Counted from the first letter of the stretch, positions 1 through 12,460 are shown. The stretch is 64,000 bases of DNA from Atherinomorus stipes (GCA_023101725.1 JALJCO010003893.1:371973-435972); one strand, 5' to 3'. Made by a program: numbers and translations. Notes: generated from the letters alone by a model not told the origin.

Positions 1-970
1 GCAGTTTGCCTATGCGACCTACTCCGCAGTGGGCAGTGTGCAGGTACGGCCCCTCATTCTGTGTCCAATGCCCCCTTTAAATCCGCAAAGTTTTGCAGTG
101 CTTCGTCTTTAGCCGCATCCAGACAGAGCAGTGCTAAGAACGCAGTTCCAACCCTGGCTTTACACCTGGTGCGTGAGCGCAATGCACACCAAATCGCACC
201 AGTTGTAGTCAATGGTTTGATATATTTTGAGCACGCTGTAGCGTGTGAGCAGTCTGTTGTCGCTCCGGCGCTAAAGATACGTGCCAGCTCTATTTTTGAC
301 GGAGTACGCACCGACACCACGTAACTTTCAGTAGTTCAGATCGGACCAGACAGTCAGACACGGGATTTGGTGTAATCATCCAGTAACTTCCTAAACAAAA
401 GCCACCGTGCAGATTTTAAACTGCTGAACTATCTGAATGTGACATCATCTCCCTGGACACAAGGTTTCAGTAAAAGTGGAAACCATGACACACAAAGTGG
501 TCAAAATGAACCATTTGCATGAGAATCACAGGCAACCTTGCAGTCGCTCTCGAGATTCTGTGATGTCATGGATCTAGCAACAGCTGGTGCGCTCGCAGGC
601 GCTCAGTTTACGGTGTAAATGCTCGCGCTGTGGAGGTCGGAGCAAAGCTGCACTCACGGACCCAGTGTAAAGCCGGGGTAAGAACTGCTCACCTAGAATT
701 TGGTTCTATGATCTACCGCTCTCCAGGGGAACTGTTTCATTTTGCATTCGCACATGAGTTAGGGACCTTGATAGGGACTGACACAACGCATCCGTCTGTG
801 ACAGATGTGTTACTTTTGCGCCCCAACAAAATAAAACAAATTCCGCAAAAAGTGAGAAGTGAAGACAACACACTGTTTTCATGGTCTGTATGACAGAATT
901 GTTAATCACGGACGATCACATCAGGCGTCTCACATCGAGGCTGGAAGAGCACAGAAAGAGCAGGAGAAGG
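1..970. repeat. CpG-rich repeat relic with inverted halves
   Basis: Around 120-200 the sequence ccctggctttacacctggtg pairs roughly with the complement of 648-690 (cccagtgtaaagccggggta). The span is richer in CG dinucleotides than its surroundings. This suggests the relic of an inverted-repeat DNA element of about 0.6 kb. No coding region is recognised. Confidence 0.35.
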
Positions 971-1192
971 GGGGAGTTAGTAACTTACTGGTAATGTCAT
1001 GGGCCTTGGCGTGGAGGAACCGGGCTCGAATCCCAGACACGGCACTCAGATGAACCACCGTGTAAGGTCCTTAATCCCCACCGACTGCTCCCCGGGCGCG
1101 CCAAATAGCAGCCCACACAGAGATGGGTGAAATGCAGAAACCTAATTTCCCCCCGGGGATCATAACAGTATATCAAAAAAGAAAAAGAAATG
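971..1192 (+). mobile_element. tRNA-derived SINE (decayed)
   Basis: A B-box-like gggctcgaatccc lies at 1022-1034, downstream of an A-box-like taacttactggtaatg. The body (ggtccttaatccccaccgac, then tgctccccgggcgcg) and tail (aatttccccccggggatca) match the better-preserved copy at 26092. It is an interspersed repeat, not a tRNA gene. Confidence 0.75.
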
Positions 1193-1800
1193 AGCGGCGG
1201 ATGATACTTCTTCATTTATGGAGGAAGAAAGGATAGCAGAGCGCCACAGACAAAGGAGACAATGTAAGTTTAACTTCATGCACCGGTTGTGTCCGTGTCA
1301 TATCTGTAAACATGTTAGACGTTAATCTATTTCTTGCATTAAGTGGCAACAAAATACTAAACACTTTTGTCATATGAGTTCCCCAGGGAACCACAAAAAG
1401 ACCCTGCATCGGAGTAGGAACAAAAATGGTTATAGAAACTGAGGGCCGTGGTTCTTAGTTCCTGTGTGTCTGAATACACAAAAATAAATGGCTGTGTTCC
1501 TGAAAAGGTTGTAGGAACCTCAAAAGGTTCCAACAGTGCGAATGCTCGTTTTGATTTCATAACCTGCTCAAAGAAGGGAGTGGATGTGTTGGAAGAAAAA
1601 AGTTTTTACTGTAAACACCTGCACTGCATGTATGGTAATCTGATCATCGCCTGGGCTAAAGGATTTTTTTTTTCACATGTCACCCAGGTTCTTTCATGTA
1701 GATTTTTCAGTGGTTTAAATTAATCTCATTTACATTTAAAACTCCAGACCATATTTATCTACTTTTAGTCTTCTTGTTTAGTTTGTTGCTTTTTATTTTT
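1193..1800. other. No recognised feature
   Basis: Non-coding, with short ORFs lacking any family pattern. Nothing beyond simple T-runs. Confidence 0.4.
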
Positions 1801-2240
1801 TTTATGTAAAACTGCTTATAGAGGCTGAATCTCTTTAATCCCAGTCGACATCCAGACATTACTTTCAGGACAGCCTCGGATTATGGGGCTAAAATTATGT
1901 AAAATAAATGTATCATAAAGATATACTGTAGCACCATAACCAAAACAAAAATGTATTACGAACATTGCTTTGTAGAGATAACACACAGATCAATGACACA
2001 CTGAAACAAACATACAACAGAAATTACTCACATATTTACACTTTTTTCCAAAGCTGTTTCTTGCTTTTTTCAGTTATTTATACCTGTACAAGTCTCACAA
2101 AACCGACTCCAACTCAGCTGCTTTTTTTTTAAATAAGAAACATCCTCTTGCCTTTATTCCAGCAACAAAGAACCATTCTTTTTCTTTTTTTTTTCAGACA
2201 AACAGAACATTCTGCACACTTGTTGATCTTTGGCTGGACA
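1800..2240. repeat. Old dispersed repeat, copy 1
   Basis: Blocks such as acaaaaccgactccaactca (2096) and attccagcaacaaagaacca reappear in the same order and orientation at 13710-13850, and acatacaacagaaattact corresponds to acacaacagaaactattta near 13080. The class is unknown; it may be the non-coding part of a retroelement. Confidence 0.5.
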
Positions 2241-2634
2241 TTGCCTTCAATTTAAGCTCTCCGATGGTCAAACAAGGTGTCCTAGCGACAAAGTAGTGTT
2301 AGCAATATCTTTTCTTTTAAAAATGTGATAAATAATGGTGTTATCAGGGATGACTCATTGTGCATAATAGAGCAGGTGTTGGCAACTAAGTTTGGCCTGG
2401 GGGCATTTCTTTCTGACCACCTGAGGGTGGCCAAAGTTATTACATTTTCATCAGACAAAACTTTTTTTTTTTTCTACTGAAACATTTTTTTTCTCAGCTT
2501 GAATATTTTAAACATAATTTAAAAAGCCATTGATTTAGAATCTTTTGCAGTGGTACATATAGAGAGACTTTTCTTTTTACATCCTTTTTCTCAGAGTGCA
2601 CATCTGCCCATTAAGTTTCTGTTTCCCACCAGTG

Positions 2635-2659
2635 TATGTATATGTGTGTGTGTGTAATA

Positions 2660-2697
<38 letters not shown>

Positions 2698-2722
2698 CAC
2701 ACACACTGTATACATATATATA
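2635..2722. repeat. TG/TA microsatellite
   Basis: (TG)n followed by (TA)n and an ACAC run, directly abutting the left end of the Tc1 relic. Confidence 0.95.
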
Positions 2723-3791
2723 AACTCAGCCAGTCATAAAAGTAAGTACATCCCCTAATGCAAATGACCAAATTGGGCACAAAATCAAAATTTTGTGTGT
2801 GGCCACCATTATTTTCCAACACTTCCTAACCCTGTTGGGCATGGAGTTCACCAGAGCTTCACTGGTACCCACTGGAATCTTCTTCCACTCCTCCATGATG
2901 ACATCACAGAGCTGGTAGATGTTAAAGACCTTTCACTCCTTCACCCTCTGAGGATTCCCCACAGCTGCTCTAGAGGATTTAGGTCTTGAGACATGCGTGG
3001 CCAGTCCATCACATATACCCACCCTGTCTTGGAGGTGTGTTTGGGGCCATTATCATGCTGGAATACTGCCCTGCAGCCCAGTTTCCGAAGGGAGGGGAAC
3101 ACGGTCTGCTCCAAGATGTCACAGTGCATGTTTTCATTCACAGTTCCAACAAGCCATTTTCAGACTTGCATTGTGGAACATGAGTGGTAAAGTCTATCTG
3201 CTCTTTAAACGAACTCGTCTTTTCAAACACGCCGCTTCGTTGCGGACTTATCGTGTCCTGGGTGCTTTCAGACATCAGGAAATGTTGCGGAAAAGTCAGT
3301 CCAGCCTCACTCTCCCTTCAGCTTTGTCTGGGACATTTTCTTGAGCGTTCAGCCAAAACGACGTGCCGCAACATTTCCACTACATCTTCGAGGTAAAAGA
3401 GCAGAACGCATGTCTGAATACAGGCGTTAAAAAGGACAGACTCCGCAATAACCGCTTTCCAGTGAAGGTCTGAAAGGGGCTTCAGTGAACTGTAACTCCC
3501 CAGTGCCAGCAGCCCCCATGCAACCCCACACCATGGCACTCCCACCACCATGTTTGACAATAGGCATGGCACACTTGTCTTTATACTCATCACCTGGTTT
3601 CCACCACACACTTGACTTTGTCTAAACTAAATAAGACTATCTTGGTACAGAACACACAACACAACACAAGCCTCCAGAAGCAGAGCATGTTTCCCTCCCT
3701 CCAGAAACTGGGACAGTTTCATTTCTTGTTCTCCCAAAAAGAGATATGATAAAATGAAAAGGGTGTACTCGCTTTTGTGACTGACTGTATA
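2723..3791 (-). mobile_element. Tc1-like transposon relic, internally deleted and carrying an insert
   Basis: Terminal repeats related to cagccagtcataaaagtaag (left) and the complement of cgcttttgtgactgactg (right). On the - strand the transposase is recognisable in two pieces. One near 3605-3490 has VKHGGGSAMVWGCMGAAGTG. The other, at 3141-2941, has VFQHDNGPKHTSKTG (second catalytic Asp) and SQDLNPLEQLWGIL (Glu). The N-terminal half with the DNA-binding domain is missing. The two pieces are separated by a 328-bp insertion at 3153-3480. Confidence 0.85.
3153..3480. mobile_element. Short MITE inserted in the Tc1 transposase
   Basis: The ends gccattttcagacttgcat and complement of gtgaaggtctgaaaggggc are imperfect inverted repeats of about 22 bp. 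Internal arms aaatgttgcgg and ccgcaacattt are also inverted. The flanks tccaacaa and ttcagtga differ only by transitions (4 of 8), compatible with a decayed 8-bp duplication. It interrupts the Tc1 frame between GTGELQFTEA and MNENMHCDIL. Confidence 0.6.
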
Positions 3792-3799
3792 TACAGTAG

Positions 3800-5680
3800 A
3801 CTACACACAGTACATAGACAGGATATACAGTATAGCCTATACTGTAAATGGCCTGAGCCATGACTAGAAAGATTTCAAATCTACTGAAAAATGTAATCAT
3901 GTATCTCAGCTGTTATTCTCCAAATATAATGACACTGATAGAGTTGAGGCCCTGCAGCAGATTTCTTATTCTTGACCTGCATAGTATGTAAGTTATGAAC
4001 ACATCTGCTGTGTGTGAGGAGAAGCGTAACAGGGCTTTAGGAATGTTTTCCCACTGCATTTGTGCCCAATTGTAGAACTTTGTACAGACATATTAAAAAC
4101 ACTTTACCTTATTCATGCTTCATTGACAGACTCTTTGCTGAAAGTAATTGAATTTGTGACGACTGGGTACTGTACCTGTTCCCTGTCTCTGCACTGCATT
4201 ATAAAGCAGTTTGCCAACTGTTTTATGTTCCTTTTTAAACAGACAATGTGCACTCCTGGTTTTGAATGCAATGACTTCAAATGTTCAACGGAAAGTAACA
4301 GTTTCAAATTTTCTCCTTTGGTTTCCTCATTTCTTTGCACTTTACATTAAAGGGGCTCCACACGTAGGAGCTGTACCCTTTAAATCTGATCTAAAATAAA
4401 CCGTTGTGCATATGAGTGTTTATGTTAACATGATATAGAGGTGCAAAGTCCCCAAGAAAAGTTCATGTGGAGTATGAATTAAGTAAATTGCTAACTGTTT
4501 CCTAGACAATGGATGTGTTTGTTAGACATTGATTACATTGAGCATAGCAGCATGTCCTGCTATTGAAAAAACTTTTGGAGAACAAAGGCTGTTGGGGTTC
4601 CTGAGAGAAAGATCACAGCACTGCAGGTCAGAAATTTTGTCAATATTAATTTGATAATTAACAATTAGATCCACAAACCAGTCTGCATCAAGCATAATAG
4701 GAATCTTTCTCAGGACTGTTTTTTTTTTTACATCTGTCCTGTAGATAAAACAGAGAAGATTCTTTTCTGTCTTTTTTTTTTGTTGTTGTATGTTGCCTTA
4801 AACCATTTGTTTCAGACGAGACGTACTTCACACATATTACAAAGATGAGAATTGATTTTCCAGGTAGAGTAGACACAGCCAACTCAGAAATGCAGAAACC
4901 ATAAAAAATCTTAACAAGATGGTATTTGAGTTATACTAGATGCATGGTTAATCTTTTCCACCATACTTCAAGAGTGTGAAGGTTAATGGAAGTCATTATG
5001 CATGTAGTCCGCCTGCACTACCCACCAGACACACGCATACAAAGAAATACAGTCACACTATTTTTAGATGGTTTTACTTCTCTGTATCCTGGGAACAGAG
5101 AAAGGGGTTGAAGGAGATGCTTGTTATTCCCTTGAGCCCCTGCAGAGCCTGAGGGCAGATGAAAAGTTGGAGTGATTCACTGAATACTAAGTTTTCCTCC
5201 TCTTGCCACCCTTCTCCTCCCGCCCCCATTCTCCTTCCCCTACTTTGCTCGATCCATCCAGCTGTCCACTCATCGAAGTCTAAGCAAAAGGAGGGTCACA
5301 GTCATCCATCACCAGATTATTTTCTAGCACCGTTCTACTCCCTGCCTTGAATAAAGCAGCAGTTTGCCGGATCGAAACACGGCTTTCACAATTAAAGATG
5401 GCATTTGTGATAGATGGATTTCAGTCCACCACAAAAATTCTGGACTAATAATTCCAGCAGTAGGTGGTCCTGGTTTACTGGTGCTAGGAACTGTGCCCCC
5501 CATAACCTACTGTAACTATATCATAAAATGGAAGGGTAAAATGATCGATGATTGCATTATTTACTTGATGTGAGCCAGGGGAATTTAAAATGATGTGATC
5601 ATGTTTGTTTTTCTAGATTTAATGTTGAAGTATGCTGGTGGACAACCATAGCAGAGTCCATGTATTACAAATATTTACAG
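3800..5680. other. No gene recognised
   Basis: Non-coding. A 40-bp imperfect palindrome near 4346 (ttaaaggggctcc against ggagctgtaccctttaa) may be a foldback remnant with TTAA ends. Otherwise only simple T-runs. Confidence 0.4.
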
Positions 5681-5684
5681 CCCG

Positions 5685-6240
5685 TCCAAAAAAATAGTTG
5701 CATACTCTAACATCTTGTTGGACCACCTCTTGTTTTGATTATGCATTCACTGAAACATTGTTTCGATAAGCTTCTGCAATGTCATGGCATTAATATCTGT
5801 CCAGATTTGCATTTGTTTTCTCCAAGATCTTATATTGGAAAGTTGGACCCCTGCCACAGGCGTAAGTATCGTCGGTGCAGCTGCACTGGGGTCCAGACGC
5901 AATCAGGGGCCCATGAAGCAAGGGGAAGAAATAAGCGGCTGTCCGTCAGATTTAGGGGGAGGGTAAATAAGAACTGCCCGTGTCCATCTAGCACTACCTC
6001 ATGCACACTGCTGTACCTTTGTTTATCTTTAAAACACACACAAAAAAACCCTCTGAAAACCAATCAAAGCTGGCGGTGTCTGATCTGTTTTAATTGGTGC
6101 CCACGCAGAGAAAGCCCACTGTATGAAAACAGCTGTACGCACTCTGATTGGCTGAGTCCCACCCCCATAAGTAATAAGCTAAAGGTCCAATTCCACATGT
6201 TGCTGTTTTTATGAATGGAATACTTCAGGTGGGTCGGTAA
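5685..6240. repeat. DNA-transposon-like fragment
   Basis: The stretch caaaaaaatagttgcatact, ctaacatcttgttggaccac and ttctgcaatgtcatggcatt resembles the end region of Tc1/mariner-superfamily elements in fish. No transposase frame was confirmed, and the right limit is uncertain. Confidence 0.3.
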
Positions 6241-6737
6241 AGTAAGAGTAAGCTATGGGTCCATTTTCTACTGAGCTGGTTCTGGTTCAGAGCCAGAAGC
6301 ACGGCTTCTTTGGCTTAAAGTCCATTTACTTTGATGCTGGTTAATCTGGTGTGAATGAGGGTTGGTTCTCCAGAAAGCACCGTGGTTCTGAGACTCTAGA
6401 ACAGAGCTGGGGCCAGAGCCAGAACCATGTATCTGTGAAAGTCTCTCCGGACCACATTTCTTCCAGGAAGACGATGGTTCCGCAACTACAAGTTTTTAAT
6501 AATGTGTTGGACAGTTCTTCACTCAGTCTTAGTTTCTGCATCTCCTTAGATGTTTTCTCTGCTTGATACCAACAATCTGACAACTCCGGTTGTAGAAAAG
6601 ATGCTAGTCTATTTCCCACATGGTTTTTTAAGAAATGAGAAGCTGCTCACTCCATTTGGGTTAAGTACTTGTACTGGGTTAAATAACTATTTGCAGATAA
6701 AACCTGATTATCCGTGCAGGGATTATACAATGGAGGA

Positions 6738-6834
6738 CTCTGACCTGTACAGTATTGTTATGTGTACAGGTCAGAGCCTCCCACTGACCTGTATATTTAC
6801 AGGTCATTAACAGGTCATGGAGGGCTAGGACCTG
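6738..6834. promoter_or_regulatory. Cluster of AGGTCA nuclear-receptor half-sites including a perfect DR5
   Basis: Five exact half-sites lie within 77 bp: TGACCT at 6741 and 6785, AGGTCA at 6768, 6801 and 6812. The last two form AGGTCAttaacAGGTCA, a direct repeat with 5-bp spacer, which is the classic retinoic acid receptor/RXR arrangement. Two pairs are also everted. Chance or a decayed hairpin repeat is possible: arms ctctgacctgtac and gtacaggtcagag are inverted repeats. Confidence 0.4.
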
Positions 6835-6849
6835 TATGTTTAGTTGTAT

Positions 6850-8150
6850 TTTCTGTGATGTTACACACATGAATCCCAACAGAGGTGACTAAACTAAATT
6901 TACAATCTCTATTAGATTCAGACTCATGAGCTTCACAACCGTTTTCAGATGTAAAGCATCCTTAAAAACAGTTAGAAAATTGTTTTACTTTCTTTTGTGC
7001 TTCAGTTTGAGTTTATTTAATGGCTAAAACAACAAGAAAGTACATAAGAAATCATAAAGAATAGCATATAGCATAGGTTGTTGGAGTTTACACCTGAGAA
7101 ATCTTGTTGCTGTAGGACCCGTAGGACTCGTAAAGAAAGGACTGAGAAAAAACACGAGCAGCATCCCAGGTGACGTGAACATCCACAAAGTTAAGAACAT
7201 TCTCCCGGTAAGGTACACATTCACCAGAGGATGTTATCCATCAAGTGAAGGAAGGTACCAGTGTCCCTGTAGAGCCTCCGGACCATTCGGTCACAGCTGT
7301 AAGAAACTGTAAGAACATGCAAGACAGCACATGATAAGTTGGCAAAGAAAATAAATCATGTATGGACCTGCACAGGAACAGATGGAACTCAGGAACTGAC
7401 CGACTTTTTAGCTTTTCTATCACTTTCTTGGGAGATAATCCTGTGCAAGATAAATCCAATAAACTTGCAGTTGATGATGTTTAATTATGAGGAATCCAGC
7501 AGTTAAAACGCTGACTGCAAGACAGAACTCGCTGGAACGGCAGCTTTCATAAAGCCTGGAAAATGTAAAAGCCCTGTAACTGAGTCTGGTTTGCTTTAAA
7601 ATCAAAATCTGATTCAAACTCTGACCTGCACTGTTGTAATTTTTGTGTTTGTTCTTCAGCATGTAAAAGCTTCACTGTGACTGCCCACAAACAAATAATT
7701 GATCTAATTGAGCATAGCTGCAAAGAAACCCAGAAGCCAAGCCGTGTTTTGGCAGCATGTAACTGCAGAGTGATGATACAAAGAGATTCTGTACAGACAG
7801 AAAAACCTAATATGAGAAATCCAAGCAAACAAGATGTTTGTGTCTGTAAAATATTAAATAAAACACCCCCACTAGCCTGAGGAAAGACAGTACAGACCCA
7901 CTAACTGAGCAAAAAAAAAGGAAAGAAAGGTGCAGCAAAGTAGATGACAGAGAATAGATCCAAAACTTAAACATTAATATATACTTTTCATCGTATTAAG
8001 TTACCATTTACAGTTGTGCTTGGAAGTTTACATGCGGCTTAATTCACATTAGTAATTCAAATACTAATGTGAAAAAAGTAATAATAGATAAAACAATTGG
8101 CAATTATAATTTAGTAAGAATTTAGTAAAATAAAATATTGATTTTGAATT
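6850..8150. other. No gene recognised
   Basis: Non-coding, with short unsupported ORFs on both strands and no repeat family identified. Confidence 0.35.
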
Positions 8151-8157
8151 TTGGTTT

Positions 8158-8480
8158 AAAAAAAAAAAAAAAAAAAAAAAACTGTCCCTGGCACATTAGA
8201 GCACCTTTCCCAGGAATAGTGGACCAAAATACCTGTCAATAGGTGCCGCAATATGATTGGACGTTACAGAAAACATTTGATTGCAGTGATGCTCAATAAA
8301 ATTTTAGTTCAGGAGCCTCGTCATGCTTGTTCACTTGTTTTGTTTTTTGTTTGTTTGTTTTTAATATTTATGTTGAACCAAAATTCCAAATCAATGTCAT
8401 GTTTTTCTTGAAATTGTTATTTATTATTACTTTTATTCATTTAAACTTATTTCACTGGCAGCTGTTTTTTTTTTCTTTTT
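8158..8480. repeat. Poly(A) tract and old dispersed repeat, copy 2 (partial)
   Basis: After an A-run (8158-8181) comes aaactgtccctggcacatta, gagcacctttcccaggaata and gtggaccaaaatacctgtca. The same order occurs at 13310-13480 (aaactgtcccagacaaatta, gagcatctttcccatgaaca), and both continue with ttgctcaaca/tgctcaataaaattttagtt. Same orientation. Confidence 0.6.
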
Positions 8481-9063
8481 TTCTGTCTTTATTAATGAGA
8501 GTGAACTTTCAAGCACAATTGTACCTCTTCATTTAAAAGGTTTTGAGCTCTTTGTGATCTATGAATATAAATGTTATGATCCATGGACATAAAGAAAAAC
8601 ATCTTTACTCTGAAACTTATATTTAATGCAGCCCTCATTAAATGAGCGTAATGATTATCTTGATTTTTACTACAAATAAAGACACCATTCATTTATTTTT
8701 TCCCCTCTGGAGTCAAGAATTTCTCATCTAATGCTTTTGAGACAACTTTAATTTATTTCATTGTACTTGAATCACTTTTCTAACCAGGAAATATGTAATA
8801 TGCAATATATGGTTATGTTTCTGTCTGACAAGGCTGTCTTTTCTCAGATGCCTGTGACAGGAACAGGAAGAGCCCCAGTGGATGGTGCACTGAGTGTGTT
8901 ATAACCTTACAGAGTCACACTTTTCTCCAACATGTATGTTCCAGCACACCATGGATGTGTAAAAAAAATAGGATGGTAGCAGCTAAACACATCACATTCC
9001 TACATGTCTAAGCTTGTTCGAAAGATCTGTGAGAACTTTGAGGATTTAGCCCCTCAGTACATA

Positions 9064-9975
9064 CACTGTAAAAAGAGAAACTGGGCTGTAGTTGATATGA
9101 AAGACTTTTTTTTACATTCATCTAACTTAATTACTTTGGTTTGGTGATGACATGTTATTTTTTGAGTTAAGTCAACTTAAAATTACTCTTTAGTCTGAAA
9201 TGAGTTTTTACTTTCACTCAAAGTAAATTTATTAGGTTGCTTCAGTTACAGAGTGCATGAACAACAAAGGGGGCAGAGCTATATTCAAAACTCAGCATAG
9301 CTGGACCACAAAGGCTCATGGGAAATACAAATTCAGCAGGAATTTAACCTTTTATGATTGTTTTCGTATAAATTTGAGTTACGTGCTTTACTGCCTTATG
9401 TTCACCTTTGGAGGAAGTTGTTGATAAATTCTGTTCAGTTTAGCCGGTAAAGTTGCACCATGAGTGTGAAGGACAGTATAAGGACATAAACCCCCAACCA
9501 TACACAATTATTATGTGATGTGTGACACAGAACCAACATAATGTACTAATTGTTTGTCTTGCTGTTCAGTCACAGACCCATACATTAAGTACCACTTTGT
9601 CTTGGTACTAAATATAATGTATTAAGTAAGTTATAATTAAAATTTTACTTTGACCTAAATCCAAAATTTAACTTCAGAAAAATTGAAAAAAAAAATGCAT
9701 GTAACAGAAATACAGCAATTCAATTAGTTTATTCCAAACTAGAAAATTAAGTTGTAACAAAGTTAAAAAAAAAGCTCATTCTTTATTATAAAATATGTTT
9801 TTACTTTTTATCAAAGCAATTCCTTTCTTTGATTTAATGTAAAATATAGATTTCATGTAAATCAAAATTTATAGTTTCAACCACATCATAAATTTAGTTT
9901 GAGAAAAACTAAAAAAGAAGATGTGACAAGTCGACATTTTTTTTCATTTGACCCAAAGTAACAATTTTTACAGTG
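9064..9975. mobile_element. TA-flanked MITE with cactgtaaaaa termini (912 bp)
   Basis: The 11-bp termini cactgtaaaaa (9064) and tttttacagtg (ending 9975) are perfect inverted repeats with TA on both sides (9062-9063 and 9976-9977). The interior is AT-rich and rich in aagtaaat-like words, with no transposase. A similar left end occurs at 55050. Confidence 0.65.
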
Positions 9976-9989
9976 TAGAATTATGAAAG

Positions 9990-10090
9990 TTCAATTCAAT
10001 TCAAAATTTCTTCATATAGCACATTTCTGACAGCCTCGGCTGACCAAAGTGCTTTACAATAGTAGCAGCATTATGAATAAAATAAGTAAA
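9990..10090. repeat. Short interspersed repeat fragment (ttcaattcaattcaa)
   Basis: ttcaattcaattcaaaattt followed by atatagcacatttctgacag and aaagtgctttacaa is a common teleost retroelement-tail pattern. Confidence 0.4.
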
Positions 10091-10233
10091 ACTGCAGAGA
10101 TCACAGATAAAAGCACCAACAGAATTACAGAAAGATTAAATGAAAAAGAACTGATGTGAAAAAAAAAGCTAAATTCCCCTTTAACTCTCTCATTCCTCTT
10201 GTCCCGTCCAGCATGGGACAACATGTAAAATGC

Positions 10234-10474
10234 AATTGAAGAGTTCATTTGCAAAAACAGTTAACCACCAATTAGAAAAAACAGAGTGAACTGCTTTTCG
10301 TGGCTGTTGGGTACAAACCTCCTATCTCCATTTAACATCATTAAAACCCTTTTTCTTCATGTGAGTGTGATTTGGTGAAAATATTCCAAAAGTAAATGAG
10401 TTTATTTGCAGATGCAGTTAACTCCACTTTTTCTAAATGGTGGTTAACTGTTTTTGCAAATGAACTCTTCAATT
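10234..10474. repeat. Foldback element with about 45-bp arms
   Basis: The left arm aattgaagagttcatttgca, aaaacagttaaccacca is mirrored at 10432-10474 (tggtggttaactgttttt, gcaaatgaactcttcaatt). The arms are nearly identical; the spacer is about 150 bp and AT-rich. Confidence 0.8.
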
Positions 10475-10640
10475 ATAAACAAACATTTAATTTAGAAAAA
10501 TGAAATAAAATGAATCAACTCAGAATATCAAGAGGAACTTTATATTTATCAAGCTCCCCTTGGCAAAACAAATCTGTTCTACACAAGAAATCAGCCAGAT
10601 CATCATTCTGCTGCTACAATGCTGGACAGGACAAGTTGAA
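10475..10640. repeat. Dispersed repeat, also present inverted at 42105-42260
   Basis: Words aagctccccttggcaaaaca, cagatcatcattctgctgct and aatgctggacagga correspond to the reverse complement of 42110-42255 (gtccagcatcgtagcaag, cagaatgatgatctg, ttgccaaggggagctt). Confidence 0.7.
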
Positions 10641-12170
10641 ATGAAATAAAATAAAATAAAGGTTACATACCAGCAGAATAGCTTTTGATCAACTACGAGA
10701 GACCAACATGGAGACGTACTGCAGGGCCACCTCTGCAGTATCACTGTTTTTGTCAGATGAGAAATCCAGACCTGGTAAACCTTGTAATTCCCTCTCATAT
10801 CAGCCTGTCACTCTCCCCAGAAAAGTCCACATTAAGCTAACAGCGTTGTGTTTCAGAAGAAAGCGGCAGAGTTGTGGCCAGCATGTGTCAGATGCAGCTC
10901 AGGCACTTTTCATTCTTTTGATGAAGAAGCTGTAAAAAATCGACATGATGCTGTAGATGGATGGAGGTAAACACACGGAAAAGGAAAGTTTTAGCTGTTG
11001 TTATTTTATCTCTTTGATTCCTTTGAATAGCTCTGACTTGTGCCTTGTTATAGATCATAGGTCTGAGAAAGAGAGCTGGAAAAGTCACAGAAAAGCACCT
11101 GGTGTATAATTCATTCATGACATTGAAGCATTCAGTTTCCACTGGATTAATGAAGAACAGTGCAGGTCTGAAAGGGACTACATAAGAAATGTAAAAACCC
11201 AAGAGCAGAACTCATGTACGAACATGTTGGTGTATTAACAGATTGGAGCTGGAGAGAGCTGTGCTAAGTTATGGCCAGAAGGGAGCTGAGGTTGGGAGGC
11301 AAAGAGCAGAGGCCAGTGCAGGGATTGGCTGCAGTTAACCAGGGCTGAAAGGCTGAGCCAAGCAGGGCAGAGGTTTCTGCAGAGGAGAACCAGGGGGCAG
11401 TCGGTCCAGATTGTACTTTGTGAAAGTTTTACATATCTGACAGAAGCAACTGAAGAGGGAGGTCAGAAAGAGAAGAAATGGTGCCAGAGTCAGCTTTAAA
11501 ACCAGTATGAGGCCAGTTTCACTCAGTTTGGCCTCTAGTTTCAGCGCTGCCTGTTGTGTGAGATAGGATATGAGTCCGGCTGAGGGACTTGGTAGAGTTG
11601 GAGCGAAGTATTTACAGCAGAACTCCTGCCCACCTGTTCCCCTCCCGCAATGAAAAACAGACAGGTAAACATGATTTCTCCATTTAATGCAGCGTTGTTT
11701 TCCACCGTCTTCCCTTCGGCTGCCTGGATCATTCATCTCAGTGTGCAACCTGAAAAGTTCTAGAGATGCATGTATGCGACGAGGGGAACAGCTGAATGAA
11801 CATGAGTTTCTGTAACATCTGTGAAGATGGTGAAATATTATGTTAAACCTTAAAGTAAGCGCATGAATGGAGAGATTATGACGTTTTGGATGTGTCATAT
11901 TCAGTATTACTTAATGATTCAGGATTGTCTCATTTTGATAAATGTTCAGTGCTTCGACTCCTCGCTACTCATCTCTCTCTTCTTCAGCTCTTTGATTTGC
12001 ATTTCAGGTGGGATGAACGGAGACACTTGGGACTGGATGTATCTTACTCCAGTTTTATGACTCAGTTTCTGTGTTCCCACATAGAGCGTGCATTTTTTTG
12101 TGTATTTCCCCAGTTTAAAGCCTTTTGTATATATTTTGTATTTTATGTATCTCAGCCATCATAAAAACAT
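10641..12170. other. No gene recognised
   Basis: The 187-codon open frame on the - strand (11335-11898) has no recognisable domain and no splice or codon-usage support. Nothing else is identified. Confidence 0.35.
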
Positions 12171-12173
12171 TGT

Positions 12174-12346
12174 CTAGGAGTGTCCCAAGTTGGTCCTCGA
12201 GGGCCACAGTCCTGCAGGTTTTCTATGTTTCCCTGATTTAACACACCTGACTCTAATTCAATGGATCTAACAGCCAACGAAGTTCTGCATAGACTCAGTG
12301 AAACAGGGAAACATTGAAAACCTGCAGGACCGGAGCTGGACACCAC
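12174..12346. repeat. CCTGCAGG foldback MITE, copy 1
   Basis: Arms ggtcctcgagggccacagtc, cctgcaggttttctatgttt pair with aaacattgaaaacctgcagg, accggagctgg. A related copy starts at 39389, and a split one surrounds 26430-27010. Confidence 0.65.
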
Positions 12347-12460
12347 GATGTGGTCTCAAGAGCCTAATGTCCACACCATTTTTACAAAAACCACATGTAC
12401 AGAGGAGACAGAAAACAACTCCACTAGGTTTTTTATGTCTCCAGTAATTCAAACTTAGTT

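Noticed and set aside
5735..6214. 159-codon open frame on the + strand
   Set aside because: Overlaps transposon-like repeat sequence and has no protein family signature.
11335..11898. 187-codon open frame on the - strand
   Set aside because: No recognisable family, no conserved motif, and no splice or start context; likely a chance ORF.
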